Positions 53,749-64,000 of a stretch of 64,000 nucleotides of DNA are shown piece after piece. Each line of letters opens with the position of its first letter. Positions within the stretch are counted from its first letter, which is position 1. Under the pieces are notes generated by a model. The model worked only from the letters and a program-made list of their open reading frames with translations. It was not told where the DNA came from and searched no databases. The DNA is from Hydractinia symbiolongicarpus (Eukaryota > Cnidaria > Hydrozoa > Anthoathecata > Hydractiniidae): assembly GCF_029227915.1 (NCBI RefSeq), contig NC_079888.1, positions 23,540,001 to 23,604,000 on the forward strand, given 5' to 3'. A program made the translations under genes and the position numbers.

Positions 53749-54954
53749 GAGACTTGTAGTTTTTAAAAATGTTTTCATTTTTGATGAGACGCTGAATAAA
53801 AGAAGTTTAATCGCCGGCAAACGAAAATCCGCGATTTCCCGTAAATCCCGGACTCGGCCCGTATAGTCAAAGGTATACAAAGAAAGTACCCAGGGAGTAA
53901 ACTCATTACCCGAACGATTTTTTAAATTATTTTTTCACCACTAAAACGCATGAGACTGGTAGTTTTCAAAAATGTTTTCATTTTTGATGAGACGCTTAAT
54001 GAAAAAGGTTTAATCGCCGGCAAATGAAATCCCGCGTTTTCCCGTAAATCCGGGGCTTGGCCCGTATAGTCGAATGTATACAAAGACAGTACCCAGGGAG
54101 TAAACTCATTTCCCGAACGATTTTTTATATTATTTTTTTACCACTAAACGCATGAGACTTGTAGTTTTCAAAAATATTTTCATATTTGATGGGACGCTGA
54201 ATAAAAGAAGTTTAATCGCCGGCAAACGAAAATCCGCGATTTCCCGTAAATCCCGGACTCGGCCCGTATAGTCAAAAGTATACAAAGAAAGTACCCAGGG
54301 AGTAAACTCATTTCCCGAACGATTTTTTAAATTATTTTTTCACCACTAAAACGCATGAGACTTGTAGTTTTTAAAAATGTTTTCATTTTTGTTGAGACGC
54401 TGAATAAAGGAAGTTTAATCGCCGGCAAAAGAAAACCTGCGATTTCCCGTCAATCCCGGGCTTGGCCCGTATAGTCAAAAGTATACAAAGAAAGTACCCA
54501 GGGAGTAAACTGATTTCCCGAACGATTTTTTATATTATTGTTTTACCACTAAACGCATGAGACTTGTAGTTTTCAAAAATATTTTCATATTTGATGGGAC
54601 GCTGAATAAAAGAAGTTTAATCGCCGGCAAACGAAAATCCGCGATTTCCCGTAAATCCCGGACTCGGCCCGTATAGTCAAAAGTATACAAAGAAAGTACC
54701 CAGGGAGTAAACTCATTTCCCGAACGATTTTTTATATTATTTTTTTACCACTAAACGCATGAGACTTGTAGTTTTCAAAAATATTTTCATATTTGATAGG
54801 ACGCTGAATAAAAGAAGTTTAATCGCCGGCAAACGAAAATCAGCGATTTCCCGTAAATCCTGGACTCGGCCCGTATAGTCAAAAGTATACAAAGAAAGTA
54901 CCCAGGGAGTAAACTCATTTCCCGAACGATTTTTTAAATTATTTTTTCACCACT

Positions 54955-55140
54955 AAAACGCATGAGACTTGTAGTTTAGACGCTGAATAAAAGCAGTTTA
55001 ATCGCCGGCAAACGAAAAACTGCGATTTCCCTAAATCCCGGACTCGGCCCGTATAGTCAAAAGTATACAAAGAAAGTACCCAGGGAGTAAACTCATTTCC
55101 CGAACGATTTTTTAAATTATTTTTTCACCACTAAAACGCA
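54955..55140. repeat. Satellite monomer with a 24-bp deletion (first copy)
   Basis: At 54971 the sequence reads 'gtagtttagacgctg', so the usual stretch from 'tcaaaaatg' to 'gatg' between 'gtagttt' and 'agacgctg' is missing. The same lesion is at 56567. Every other monomer inspected keeps this A/T-rich stretch. Confidence 0.88.
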
Positions 55141-58129
55141 TGAGACTTGTAGTTTTCAAAAATGTTTTCATTTTTGATGAGACGCTGAATAAAAGAAGTT
55201 TAATCGCCGGCAAACGAAAACCCGCGATTTCCCGTAAATCCCGGGCTTGGCCCGTATAGTCAAAAGTATACAAAGAAAGTACCCAGGAAGTAAACTCATT
55301 TCCCGAACGATTTTTTAAATTACTTTTTCACCACTAAAACGCATGAGACTTGTAGTTTTTAAAAATGTTTTCATTTTTGATGAGACGCTGAATAAAAGAA
55401 GTTTAATCGCCGGCAAACGAAAATCCGCGATTTCCCGTAAATCCCGGACTCGGCCCGTATAGTCAAAGGTATACAAAGAAAGTACCCAGGAAGTAAACTC
55501 ATTTCCCGAACGATTTTTTAAATTATTTTTTCACCACTAAAACGCATGAGACTGGTAGTTTTCAAAAATGTTTTCATTTTTGATGAGACGCTTAATGAAA
55601 AAGGTTTAATCGCCGGCAAATGAAATCCCGCGTTTTCCCGTAAATCCGGGGCTTGGCCCGTATAGTCGAATGTATACAAAGACAGTACCCAGGGAGTAAA
55701 CTCATTTCCCGAACGATTTTTTATATTATTTTTTTACCACTAAACGCATGAGACTTGTAGTTTTCAAAAATATTTTCATATTTGATGGGACGCTGAATAA
55801 AAGAAGTTTAATCGCCGGCAAACGAAAATCCGCGATTTCCCGTAAATCCCGGACTCGGCCCGTATAGTCAAAAGTATACAAAGAAAGTACCCAGGGAGTA
55901 AACTCATTTCCCGAACGATTTTTTAAATTATTTTTTCACCACTAAAACGCATGAGACTTGTAGTTTTTAAAAATGTTTTCATTTTTGTTGAGACGCTGAA
56001 TAAAGGAAGTTTAATCGCCAGCAAAAGAAAACCCGCGATTTCCCGTCAATCCCGGGCTTGGCCCGTATAGTCAAAAGTATACAAAGAAAGTACCCAGGGA
56101 GTAAACTGATTTCCCGAACGATTTTTTATATTATTGTTTTACCACTAAACGCATGAGACTTGTAGTTTTCAAAAATATTTTCATATTTGATGGGACGCTG
56201 AATAAAAGAAGTTTAATCGCCGGCAAACGAAAATCCGCGATTTCCCGTAAATCCCGGACTCGGCCCGTATAGTCAAAAGTATACAAAGAAAGTACCCAGG
56301 GAGTAAACTCATTTCCCGAACGATTTTTTATATTATTTTTTTACCACTAAACGCATGAGACTTGTAGTTTTCAAAAATATTTTCATATTTGATAGGACGC
56401 TGAATAAAAGAAGTTTAATCGCCGGCAAACGAAAATCAGCGATTTCCCGTAAATCCCGGACTCGGCCCGTATAGTCAAAAGTATACAAAGAAAGTACCCA
56501 GGGAGTAAACTCATTTCCCGAACGATTTTTTAAATTATTTTTTCACCACTAAAACGCATGAGACTTGTAGTTTAGACGCTGAATAAAAGCAGTTTAATCG
56601 CCGGCAAACGAAAAACTGCGATTTCCCTAAATCCCAGACTCGGCCCGTATAGTCAAAAGTATACAAAGAAAGTACCCAGGGAGTAAATTCATTTCCAGAA
56701 CGATTTTTTAAATTATTTTTTCACCACTAAAACGCATAAGACTTGTAGTTTTTAAAAATGTTTTCATTTTTGATGAGACGCTGAATAAAGGAAGTTTAAT
56801 CGCCGGCAAACGAAAACCCGCGATTTCCCGTCAATCCCGCGCTTGGCCCGTATAGTCAAAAGTATACAAAGAAAGTACCCAGGGAGTAAACTCATTTCAC
56901 GAACGATTTTTTATATTATTGTTTTACCACTAAACGCATGAGACTTGTAGTTTTCAAAAATATTTTCATATTTGATGGGACGCTGAATAAAAGAAGTTTA
57001 ATCGCCGGCAAACGAAAACCCGCAATTTCCCGTAAATCCGGGGCTTGGCCCGTATAGTCGAATGTATACAAAGACAGTACCCAGGGAGTAAACTCATTTC
57101 CCGAACGATTTTTTATATTATTTTTTTACCACTAAACGCATGAGACTTGTAGTTTTCAAAAATATTTTCATATTTGATGGGACGCTGAATAAAAGAAGTT
57201 TAATCGCCGGCAAACGAAAATCCGCGATTTCCCGTAAATCCCGGACTCGGCCCGTATAGTCAAAAGTATACAAAGAAAGTACCCAGGGAGTAAACTCATT
57301 TCCCGAACGATTTTTTAAATTATTTTTTCACCACTAAAACGCATGAGACTTGTAGTTTTCAAAAATGTTTTCATTTTTGGTGAGACGCTGAATAAAAGCA
57401 GTTTAATCGCCGGCAAACGAAAAACTGCGATTTCCCTAAATCCCAGACTCGGCCCGTATAGTCAGAAGTATACAAAGAAAGTACCCAGGGAGTAAACTCA
57501 TTTCCAGAACGATTTTTTAAATTATTTTTTCACCACTAAAACGCATAAGACTTGTAGTTTTTAAAAATGTTTTCATTTTTGATGAGACGCTGAATAAAGA
57601 AAGTTTAATCGCCGGCAAACGAAAACCCGCGATTTCCCGTCAATCCCGGGCTTGGCCCGTATAGTCAAAAGTATACAAAGAAAGTACCCAGGTAGTAAAC
57701 TCATTTCCCGAACGATTTTTTAAATTATTTTTTCACCACTAAAACGCATGAGACTTGTAGTTTTCAAAAATGTTTTCATTTTTGGTGAGACGCTGAATAA
57801 AAGCAGTTTAATCGCCGGCAAACGAAAAACTGCGATTTCCCTAAATCCCAGACTCGGCCCGTATAGTCAGAAGTATACAAAGAAAGTACCCAGGGAGTAA
57901 ACTCATTTCCAGAACGATTTTTTAAATTATTTTTTCACCACTAAAACACATAAGACTTGTAGTTTTTAAAAATGTTTTCATTTTTGATGAGACGCTGAAT
58001 AAAGGAAGTTTAATCGCCGGCAAACGAAAACCCGCGATTTCCCGTCAATCCCAGGCTTGGCCCGTATAGTCAAAAGTATACAAAGAAAGTACCCAGGGAG
58101 TAAACTGATTTCCCGAACGATTTTTTATA

Positions 58130-58560
58130 TTATTGTTTTACCACTAAACGCATGAGACTTGTAGTTTTCAAAAATATTTTCATATTTGATGGGACGCTGA
58201 ATAAAAGAAGTTTAATCGCCGGCAAACGAAAACCCGCGATTTCCCGTAAATCCCGGGCTTGGCCCGTATAGTCAAAAGTATACAAAGAAAGTACCCAGGG
58301 AGTAAACTCATTTCCCGAACGATTTTTTAAATTACTTTTTCACCACTAAAACGCATGAGATTTGTAGTTTTTAAAAATGTTTTCATTTTTGATGAGACGC
58401 TGAATAAAAGAAGTTTAATCGCCGGCAAACGAAAACCTGCGATTTCCCGTAAATCCTGGACTCGGCCCGTATAGTCAAAAGTATACAAAGAAAGTACCCA
58501 GGGAGTAAACTCATTTCCCAAACGATTTTTTAAATTATTATTTCACCACAAAAACGCATG
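58130..58560. other. LINE-free (empty) version of the LINE insertion site
   Basis: The monomer with 'tattgttttacc' continues through 'gaagtttaatcgccgg', with one TTAAT at 58212-58216, into a 'cccgggcttggcccg' monomer. It is followed by the 'aaattactttttcacc' and 'gagatttgtag' monomer at 58330-58370. This is the order that surrounds LINE copies 1, 3, 4 and 5, minus the 504 bp. A second empty site with the same order is at 59549-59990 (TTAAT at 59630-59634). Confidence 0.8.
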
Positions 58561-60965
58561 AGACTTGTAGTTTTCAAGAATGTTTTCATTTTTGATGAGA
58601 CGCTGAATAAAAGCAGTTTAATCGCCGGCAAACGAAAACCCGCGATTTCTCGTAAATCCCGGCTTGGCCCGTATAGTCAAAAATATACAAAGAAAGTACC
58701 CAGGGAGTAAACTCATTTCCCGAACGATTTTTTAAATTATTTTTTCACCACTAAAACGCATCAGACTTGTAGTTTTCAAAAATATTTTCATTTTTGATGA
58801 GACGCTGAATAAAAGCAGTTTAATCGCTGACAAACGAAAAACTGCGATTTCCCTAAGTCCCGGACTCGGCCCGTATAGTCCAAAAGTATACAAAGAAAGT
58901 ACCCAGAGAGTAAACTCATTTCCAGAACGATTTTTTAAATTATTTTTTCACCACTAAAACGCATAAGACTTGTAGTTTTTAAAAATGTTTTCATTTTTGA
59001 TGAGACGCTGAATAAAAGAAGTTTAATCGCCGGCTAACGAAAACCGGCGATTTCCCGTAAATCCCGGGCTTGACCCGTATAGCCAGAAGTATACAAAGAA
59101 AGTACCCAGGGAGTAAACTCATTTCCCGAACGATTTTTTATATTACTTTTTTACAACTAAACGCATGAGACTTGTAGTTTTCAAAAAAAATTTCATATTT
59201 GATCGGACGCTGAATAAAAGAAGTTTAATCGCCGGCAAACGAAAATCCGCGATTTCCCGTAAATCCCGGACTCGGCCCGTATAGTCAAAAGTATACAAAG
59301 AAAGTACCCAGGGAGTGAACTCATTTCCCGAAAGATTTTTTAAATTTTTTTTTCACCACTAAAACACATAAGACTTGTAGTTTTTAAAAATGTTTTCATT
59401 TTTGATGAGACGCTGAATAAAGGAAGTTTAATCGCCGGCAAACGAAAACCCGCGATTTCCCGTCAATCCCAGGCTTGGCCCGTATAGTCAAAAGTATACA
59501 AAGAAAGTACCCAGGGAGTAAACTGATTTCCCGAACGATTTTTTATATTATTGTTTTACCACTAAACGCATGAGACTTGTAGTTTTCAAAAATATTTTCA
59601 TATTTGATGGGACACTGAATAAAAGAAGTTTAATCGCCGGCAAACGAAAACCCGCGATTTCCCGTAAATCCCGGGCTTGGCCCGTATAGTCAAAAGTATA
59701 CAAAGAAAGTACCCAGGGAGTAAACTCATTTCCCGAACGATTTTTTAAATTACTTTTCACCACTAAAACGCATGAGATTTGTAGTTTTTAAAAATGTTTT
59801 CATTTTTGATGAGACGCTGAATAAAAGAAGTTTAATCGCCGGCAAACGAAAACCTGCGATTTCCCGTAAATCCTGGACTCGGCCCGTATAGTCAAAAGTA
59901 TACAAAGAAAGTACCCAGGGAGTAAACTCATTTCCCAAACGATTTTTTAAATTATTATTTCACCACAAAAACGCATGAGACTTGTAGTTTTCAAGAATGT
60001 TTTCATTTTTGATGAGACGCTGAATAAAAGCAGTTTAATCGCCGGCAAACGAAAACCCGCGATTTCTCGTAAATCCCGGCTTGGCCCGTATAGTCAAAAA
60101 TATACAAAGAAAGTACCCAGGGAGTAAACTCATTTCCCGAACGATTTTTTAAATTATTTTTTCACCACTAAAACGCATCAGACTTGTAGTTTTCAAAAAT
60201 ATTTTCATTTTTGATGAGACGCTGAATAAAAGCAGTTTAATCGCTGACAAACGAAAAACTGCGATTTCCCTAAGTCCCGGACTCGGCCCGTATAGTCCAA
60301 AAGTATACAAAGAAAGTACCCAGAGAGTAAACTCATTTCCAGAACGATTTTTTAAATTATTTTTTCACCACTAAAACGCATAAGACTTGTAGTTTTTAAA
60401 AATGTTTTCATTTTTAATGAGACGCTGAATAAAGGAAGTTTAATCGCCGGCAAACGAAAACCCGCGATTTCCCGTAAATCCCAGACTCGGCCCGTATAGT
60501 CAAAAGTATACAAAGAAAGTACCCAGGGAGTAAACTCATTTCCAGAACGATTTTTTAAATTATTTTTTCACCACTAAAACGCATAAGACTTGTAGTTTTT
60601 AAAAATGTTTTCATTTTTAATGAGACGCTGAATAAAGGAAGTTTAATCGCCGGCAAACGAAAACCCGCGATTTCCCGTAAATCCCGGGCTTGGCCCGTAT
60701 AGTCAAAAGTATACAAAGAAAGTACCCAGGGAGTAAACTCATTTCCCGAACGATTTTTTAAATTATTTTTTCACCACTAAAACGCATGAGACTTGTAGTT
60801 TTCAAAAATGTTTTCATTTTTGATGAGACGCTGAATAAAAGAAGTTTAATCGCCGGCAAACGAAAACCCGCGATTTCCCGTAAATCCCGGGCTTGGCCCG
60901 TATAGCCAAAAGTATACAAAGAAAGTACCCAGGGAGTAAACTCATTTCCCGAACGATTTTTTATA
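58130..60965. repeat. 7-monomer higher-order repeat, two copies (period 1418 bp)
   Basis: 'tattgttttacc' at 58131 and 59549 and 'tcgctgacaaacg' with 'gtatagtccaaaag' at about 58823 and 60241 recur 1418 bp apart. The second copy has lost one T ('aaattacttttcacc' near 59749). The beginning of each copy matches the flanks of the LINE insertions but without the LINE. Confidence 0.85.
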
Positions 60966-62150
60966 TTATTTTTTTACCACTAAACGCATGAGACTTGTAG
61001 TTTTCAAAAAAATTTTCATATTTGATAGGACGCTGAATAAAAGAAGTTTAATCGCCGGCAAACGAAAATCCGCGATTTCCCGTAAATCCCGGACTCGGCC
61101 CGTATAGTCAAAAGTATACAAAGAAAGTACCCAGGGAGTAAACTCATTTCCCAAACGATTTTTTAAATTATTTTTTCACCACTAAAACGCATGAGACTTG
61201 TAGTTTTTAAAAATGTTTTCATTTTTGATGAGACGCTGAATAAAAGAAGTTTAATCGCCGGCAAACGAAAACCTGCGATTTCCCGTAAATCCTGGACTCG
61301 GCCCGTATAGTCAAAAGTATACAAAGAAAGTACCCAGGGAGTAAACTCATTTCCCAAACGATTTTTTAAATTATTTTTTCACCACTAAAACGCATGAGAC
61401 TTGTAGTTTTCAAAAATGTTTTCATTTTTGATGAGACGCTTAATAAAAAAGGTTTAATCGCCGGCAAATGAAATCCCGCGTTTTCCCGTAAATCCGGGGC
61501 TTGGCCCGTATAGTCGAATGTATACAAAGACAGTACCCAGGGAGTAAACTCATTTCCCGAACGATTTTTTATATTATTTTTTTACCACTAAACGCATGAG
61601 ACTTGTAGTTTTCAAAAATGTTTTCATTTTTGGTGAGACGCTGAATAAAAGCAGTTTAATCGCCGGCAAACGAAAAACTGCGATTTCCCTAAATCCCAGA
61701 CTCGGCCCGTATAGTCAAAAGTATACAAAGAAAGTACACAGGGAGTAAACTCATTTCCAGAACGATTTTTTAAATTATTTTTTCACCACTAAAACGCATC
61801 AGACTTGTAGTTTTTAAAAATGTTTTCATTTTTGATGAGACGCTGAATAAAGGAAGTTTAATCGCCGGCAAACGAAAACCCGCGATTTCCCGTAAATACC
61901 GGGCTTGGCCCGTATAGTCAAAAGTATACAAAGAAAGTACCCAGGGAGTAAACTGATTTTCCGAACGATTTTTTATATTATTTTTTTACCACTAAACGCA
62001 TGAGACTTGTAGTTTTCAAAAATATTTTCATATTTGATGAGACGCTGAATAAAAGCAGTTTAATCGCCGGTAAACGAAAACCCGCGATATCCCGTAAATC
62101 CCGGCTTGGCCCGTATAGTCAAAAGTATACAAAGAAAGTACCCAGGGAGT
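60806..62150. repeat. Long-range duplicate, right copy
   Basis: Partner of 51540-53100 at an offset of 9266 bp, with the shared private variants listed there. The two copies lie on either side of the 8-mer and 7-mer repeats, so those later expansions either separated them or were copied around them. Confidence 0.75.
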
Positions 62151-62660
62151 AAACTCATTTCCCGAACGATTTTTTAAATTATTTTTTCACCACTAAAACG
62201 CATGAGACTTGTAGTTTTCAAAAAAATTTTCATATTTGATGGGACGCTGAATAAAAGAAGTTTAATCGCCGGCAAACGAAAATCCGCGATTTCCCGTAAA
62301 TCCCGGACTCGGCCCGTATAGTCAAAAGTATACAAAGAAAGTACCCAGGGAGTAAACTCATTTCCCGAACGATTTTTTAAATTATTTTTTCACCACTGAA
62401 ACGCATGAGACTTGTAGTTTTCAAAAATGTTTTCATTTTTGATGAGACGCATAATGAAAGAGGTTTAATCGCCAGCAAATGAAATCCCGCGTTTTCCCGT
62501 AAATCCGGGGCTTGGCCCGTATAGTCGAATGTATACAAGATAGATAGATAGATGTGCATATTTTACATGGCTAGCCTCACAAATATCGAGGGATATACCC
62601 TGTCTATTATTTCCAGGAGGGGCCATGGCGTAGATGGAGAGTCCTAGAGTATTTAATGCT

Positions 62661-62700
62661 CATTTTGAGCTACGCAGACCCATTTTGAGCTACGCAGACC
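62661..62700. repeat. 20-bp perfect tandem duplication in the SINE body
   Basis: 'cattttgagctacgcagacc' occurs at 62661-62680 and again at 62681-62700 without a mismatch. A replication-slippage duplication is the simplest cause. Confidence 0.95.
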
Positions 62701-62705
62701 CAATT

Positions 62706-62719
62706 AGAGCCCGCGCTCT
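62706..62719. other. Small inverted repeat in the SINE body
   Basis: AGAGC-CCGC-GCTCT can form a 5-bp stem with a 4-base loop. A second short inverted repeat, CACAC-A-GTGTG, lies near 62751-62761. These may be structure in the SINE RNA body; no known conserved SINE core domain was recognised. Confidence 0.4.
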
Positions 62720-62846
62720 ACTAGACAACTCCCGGCAACATCCAACGGCCCACACAGTGTGCCATCTTCCCAATTTCCCTCACATGGCTTGGGTTAACCC
62801 GGTGCTATGGTAACATTCACTCGCCCATGTTGAATCGCCGTCAAGA

Positions 62847-62857
62847 GGAATCGAACC
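62847..62857 (-). promoter_or_regulatory. RNA polymerase III B box
   Basis: Reverse complement reads GGTTCGATTCC, a perfect match to the GGTTCRANTCC consensus of tRNA internal promoters. Confidence 0.8.
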
Positions 62858-62889
62858 CCGGTCTCCCGCACAGAGTACGAGAGCTATAA

Positions 62890-62900
62890 CCACTAATCTA
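62890..62900 (-). promoter_or_regulatory. RNA polymerase III A box (degenerate)
   Basis: Reverse complement reads TAGATTAGTGG, close to the TRGCNNAGTGG consensus but with A for C at the fourth position, and the preceding G present. The distance to the B box (about 32 bp) is right for a tRNA-type promoter. Confidence 0.65.
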
Positions 62901-62913
62901 CGGCGCCACGAAG

Positions 62914-64000
62914 AAGAAAGTACCCAGGGAGTAAACTCATTTCCCGAACGATTTTTTAAATTATTTTTTCACCACTAAAACGCATGAGACTTGTAGTTTT
63001 CAAAAAAATTTTCATATTTGATGAGACGCTGAATAAAAGAAGTTTAATCGCCGGCAAACGAAAACCCGCGATTTCCCGTAAATCCCGGGCTTGGCCCGTA
63101 TAGCCAAAAGTATACAAAGAAAGTACCCAGGGAGTAAACTCATTTCCCGAACGATTTTTTATATTATTTTTTTACCACTAAACGCATGAGACTTGTACTT
63201 TTCAAAAAAATTTTCATATTTGATAGGACGCTGAATAAAAGAAGTTTAATCGCCGGCAAACGAAAATCCGCGATTTCCCGTAAATCCCGGACTCGGCCCG
63301 TATAGTCAAAAGTATACAAAGAAAGTACCCAGGGAGTAAACTCATTTCCCGAACGATTTTTTAAATTATTTTTTCACCACTAAAACGCATAAGACTTGTA
63401 GTTTTCAAAAATGTTTTCATTTTTGGTGAGACGCTGAATAAAAGCAGTTTAATTGCCGGCAAACGAAAAACTGCTATTTCCTTAAATCCCAGACTCGGCC
63501 CGTATAGTCAAAAGTATACAAAGAAAGTACCCAGGGAGTAAACTCATTTCCAGAACGATTTTTTAAATTATTTTTTCACCACTAAAACGCATAAGACTTG
63601 TAGTTTTTAAAAATGTTTTCATTTTTAATGAGACGCTGAATAAAGGAAGTTTAATCGCCGGCAAACGAAAACCCGCGATTTCCCGTAAATCCCGGGCTTG
63701 GCCCGTATAGTCAAAAGTATACAAAGAAAGTACCCAGGGAGTAAACTCATTTCCCGAACGATTTTTTAAATTATTTTTTCACCACTAAAACGCATGAGAC
63801 TTGTAGTTTTCAAAAATGTTTTCATTTTTGATGAGACGCTTAATGAAAAAGGTTTAATTGCCGGCAAATGAAATCCCGCGTTTTCCCGTAAATCCGGGGC
63901 TTGGCCCGTATAGTCGAATGTATACAAAGACAGTACCCAGGGAGTAAACTCATTTCCCGAACGATTTTTTATATTATTTTTTTACCACTAAACGCATGAG
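62914..64000. repeat. Satellite to the right of the SINE-like insertion
   Basis: Satellite resumes at 'aagaaagtaccc' in the same orientation and phase and runs to the window end. It includes 'tttgataggacgc', 'tttttaatgagacgc' and 'gacagtaccc' monomers (the last near 63929). No gene is present. Confidence 0.92.

Larger units (their letters stand above)
53510..56700. repeat. 8-monomer higher-order repeat, two copies (period 1596 bp)
   Basis: Three private markers recur 1596 bp apart: 'gactggtag' (about 53954 and 55550), 'tttttgttgagacgctgaataaagg' type monomers (about 54390 and 55986), and the 24-bp deletion monomer (54971 and 56567). The period is eight monomers less the 24-bp deletion. Three markers at one offset make this the clearest higher-order duplication in the window. 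Confidence 0.9.
43400..62538. repeat. Satellite segment IV
   Basis: About 94 monomers, no gene. 'ccctgtgag' variants are absent. 'cgcataatgaaagagg', 'gatgggacgc' and 'tttttaatgagacgc' types dominate to about 51.5 kb, and 'gacagtaccc' monomers reappear from 52.2 kb. Several tandem duplications, listed separately, lie within it. Confidence 0.8.
62835..62906 (-). other. tRNA-like head of the SINE (not a functional tRNA)
   Basis: On the minus strand the ends GCGCCGT and ACGGCGA can pair at six of seven positions. Between them are a D-arm-like 'AGTGGTTATAGC', an anticodon-arm-like stem and loop, and the perfect B box GGTTCGATTCC. The D stem is degenerate, the T stem has a mismatch and two extra bases precede the 3' acceptor strand, so this is a tRNA relic serving as an internal promoter. 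Confidence 0.7.
62539..62913 (-). mobile_element. tRNA-derived SINE-like insertion
   Basis: About 375 bp of non-satellite sequence splits a monomer between 'gtatacaa' and 'aagaaagtaccc'. Read on the minus strand it begins near 62910 with a tRNA-like head containing RNA polymerase III A and B box sequences. It continues through a body of unknown origin with a doubled 20-bp segment, and ends in a (TCTA)-type microsatellite tail (GATA repeats at 62539-62553 on the plus strand). Head, unrelated body and simple-repeat tail is the layout of a tRNA-derived SINE. No clean target duplication is visible; the junctions share only one or two A residues, so truncation or junction decay is possible. It is the only copy in the window. 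Confidence 0.75.
1..64000. repeat. 203-bp satellite DNA array spanning the whole window
   Basis: One monomer of about 202-203 bp recurs head to tail in the same orientation from the first to the last base, interrupted only by five LINE fragments and one SINE-like insertion. Subtracting these leaves room for about 300 monomers. Landmarks in order in nearly every unit are 'gacttgtagtttt', 'gagacgctgaataaaag', 'tttaatcgccggcaaacg', 'cccgtaaatccc', 'ggcccgtatagtc', 'gtatacaaagaaagtaccc', 'gagtaaactcatttcc' and 'caccactaaaacgcat'. Neighbouring units differ at a few percent of positions with occasional 1-bp indels. Both window ends lie inside the array, so its full length is unknown. It has no coding content of its own. 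A centromeric, pericentromeric or subtelomeric position is typical for such arrays but is not shown by the sequence. Confidence 0.98.

Noticed and set aside
62835-62906. Functional tRNA gene on the minus strand
   Set aside because: The D stem is degenerate, the T stem is mismatched, the 3' acceptor strand is offset by two bases, and it is joined to a long body with a simple-repeat tail. It is better read as a SINE head.
1-64000. CRISPR-like direct repeats
   Set aside because: Units are contiguous 203-bp near-copies without unique spacers, and the insertions are eukaryotic retroelements.
1-64000. CENP-B box or telomeric repeats
   Set aside because: No match to the TTCG...CGGG core pattern in the conserved spacing and no TTAGGG-type run was seen on either strand.

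Overview
The window is one uninterrupted block of eukaryotic satellite DNA. A monomer of about 203 bp, AT-rich but with several CpGs, is repeated head to tail roughly 300 times from the first base to the last. Neither edge of the array is inside the window, and there is no native protein-coding gene. The only other material is five copies of one 499-bp 5'-truncated non-LTR retrotransposon (LINE) fragment at 9.6-25.2 kb and one tRNA-derived SINE-like insertion of about 375 bp at 62.5-62.9 kb. The LINE end, the SINE-like element and the tandem satellite point to an invertebrate metazoan genome. The type of ORF2 C-terminus is one I associate with cnidarian and other invertebrate elements, but this is a weak taxonomic hint.

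Layout. (I) 1-5.4 kb: monomers that include a variant reading 'ccctgtgag' where most read 'cccagggag', in 4-mer and 8-mer local duplications. (II) 5.4-31.6 kb: other monomer variants ('gacagtaccc', 'tatatt...ctaaacgc', 'gatgggacgc'), a 9-mer tandem duplication at 12.4-16.1 kb, and the LINE-bearing higher-order repeats, with LINE-to-LINE spacings of 8801, 2734, 1922 and 1720 bp. (III) 31.6-43.4 kb: the 'ccctgtgag' variants return, in 3-, 4-, 7- and 10-mer repeats. (IV) 43.4-64 kb: variants like those of segment II, with 4-, 5-, 7- and 8-mer duplications, a 9.27-kb-distant duplication, the SINE-like insertion, and monomers that are LINE-free versions of the LINE-bearing site.

History. A truncated LINE inserted once into one satellite monomer with a 5-bp TTAAT target duplication, and was then carried along as the array expanded by unequal exchange. 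Every LINE copy has the same junctions, and the spacings equal 504 bp plus whole numbers of monomers (6, 7, 11, 41). The near-matching empty sites near 58.2 and 59.6 kb show the pre-insertion state. The SINE-like insertion is present once and looks later, or simply not amplified.

No previously undescribed gene system (CRISPR, defence, operon) is visible. The interest lies in the array's evolution. Short reading frames of about 64 codons on the minus strand are satellite by-products that begin at TTG and are not annotated as genes. All variant counts were made by eye.
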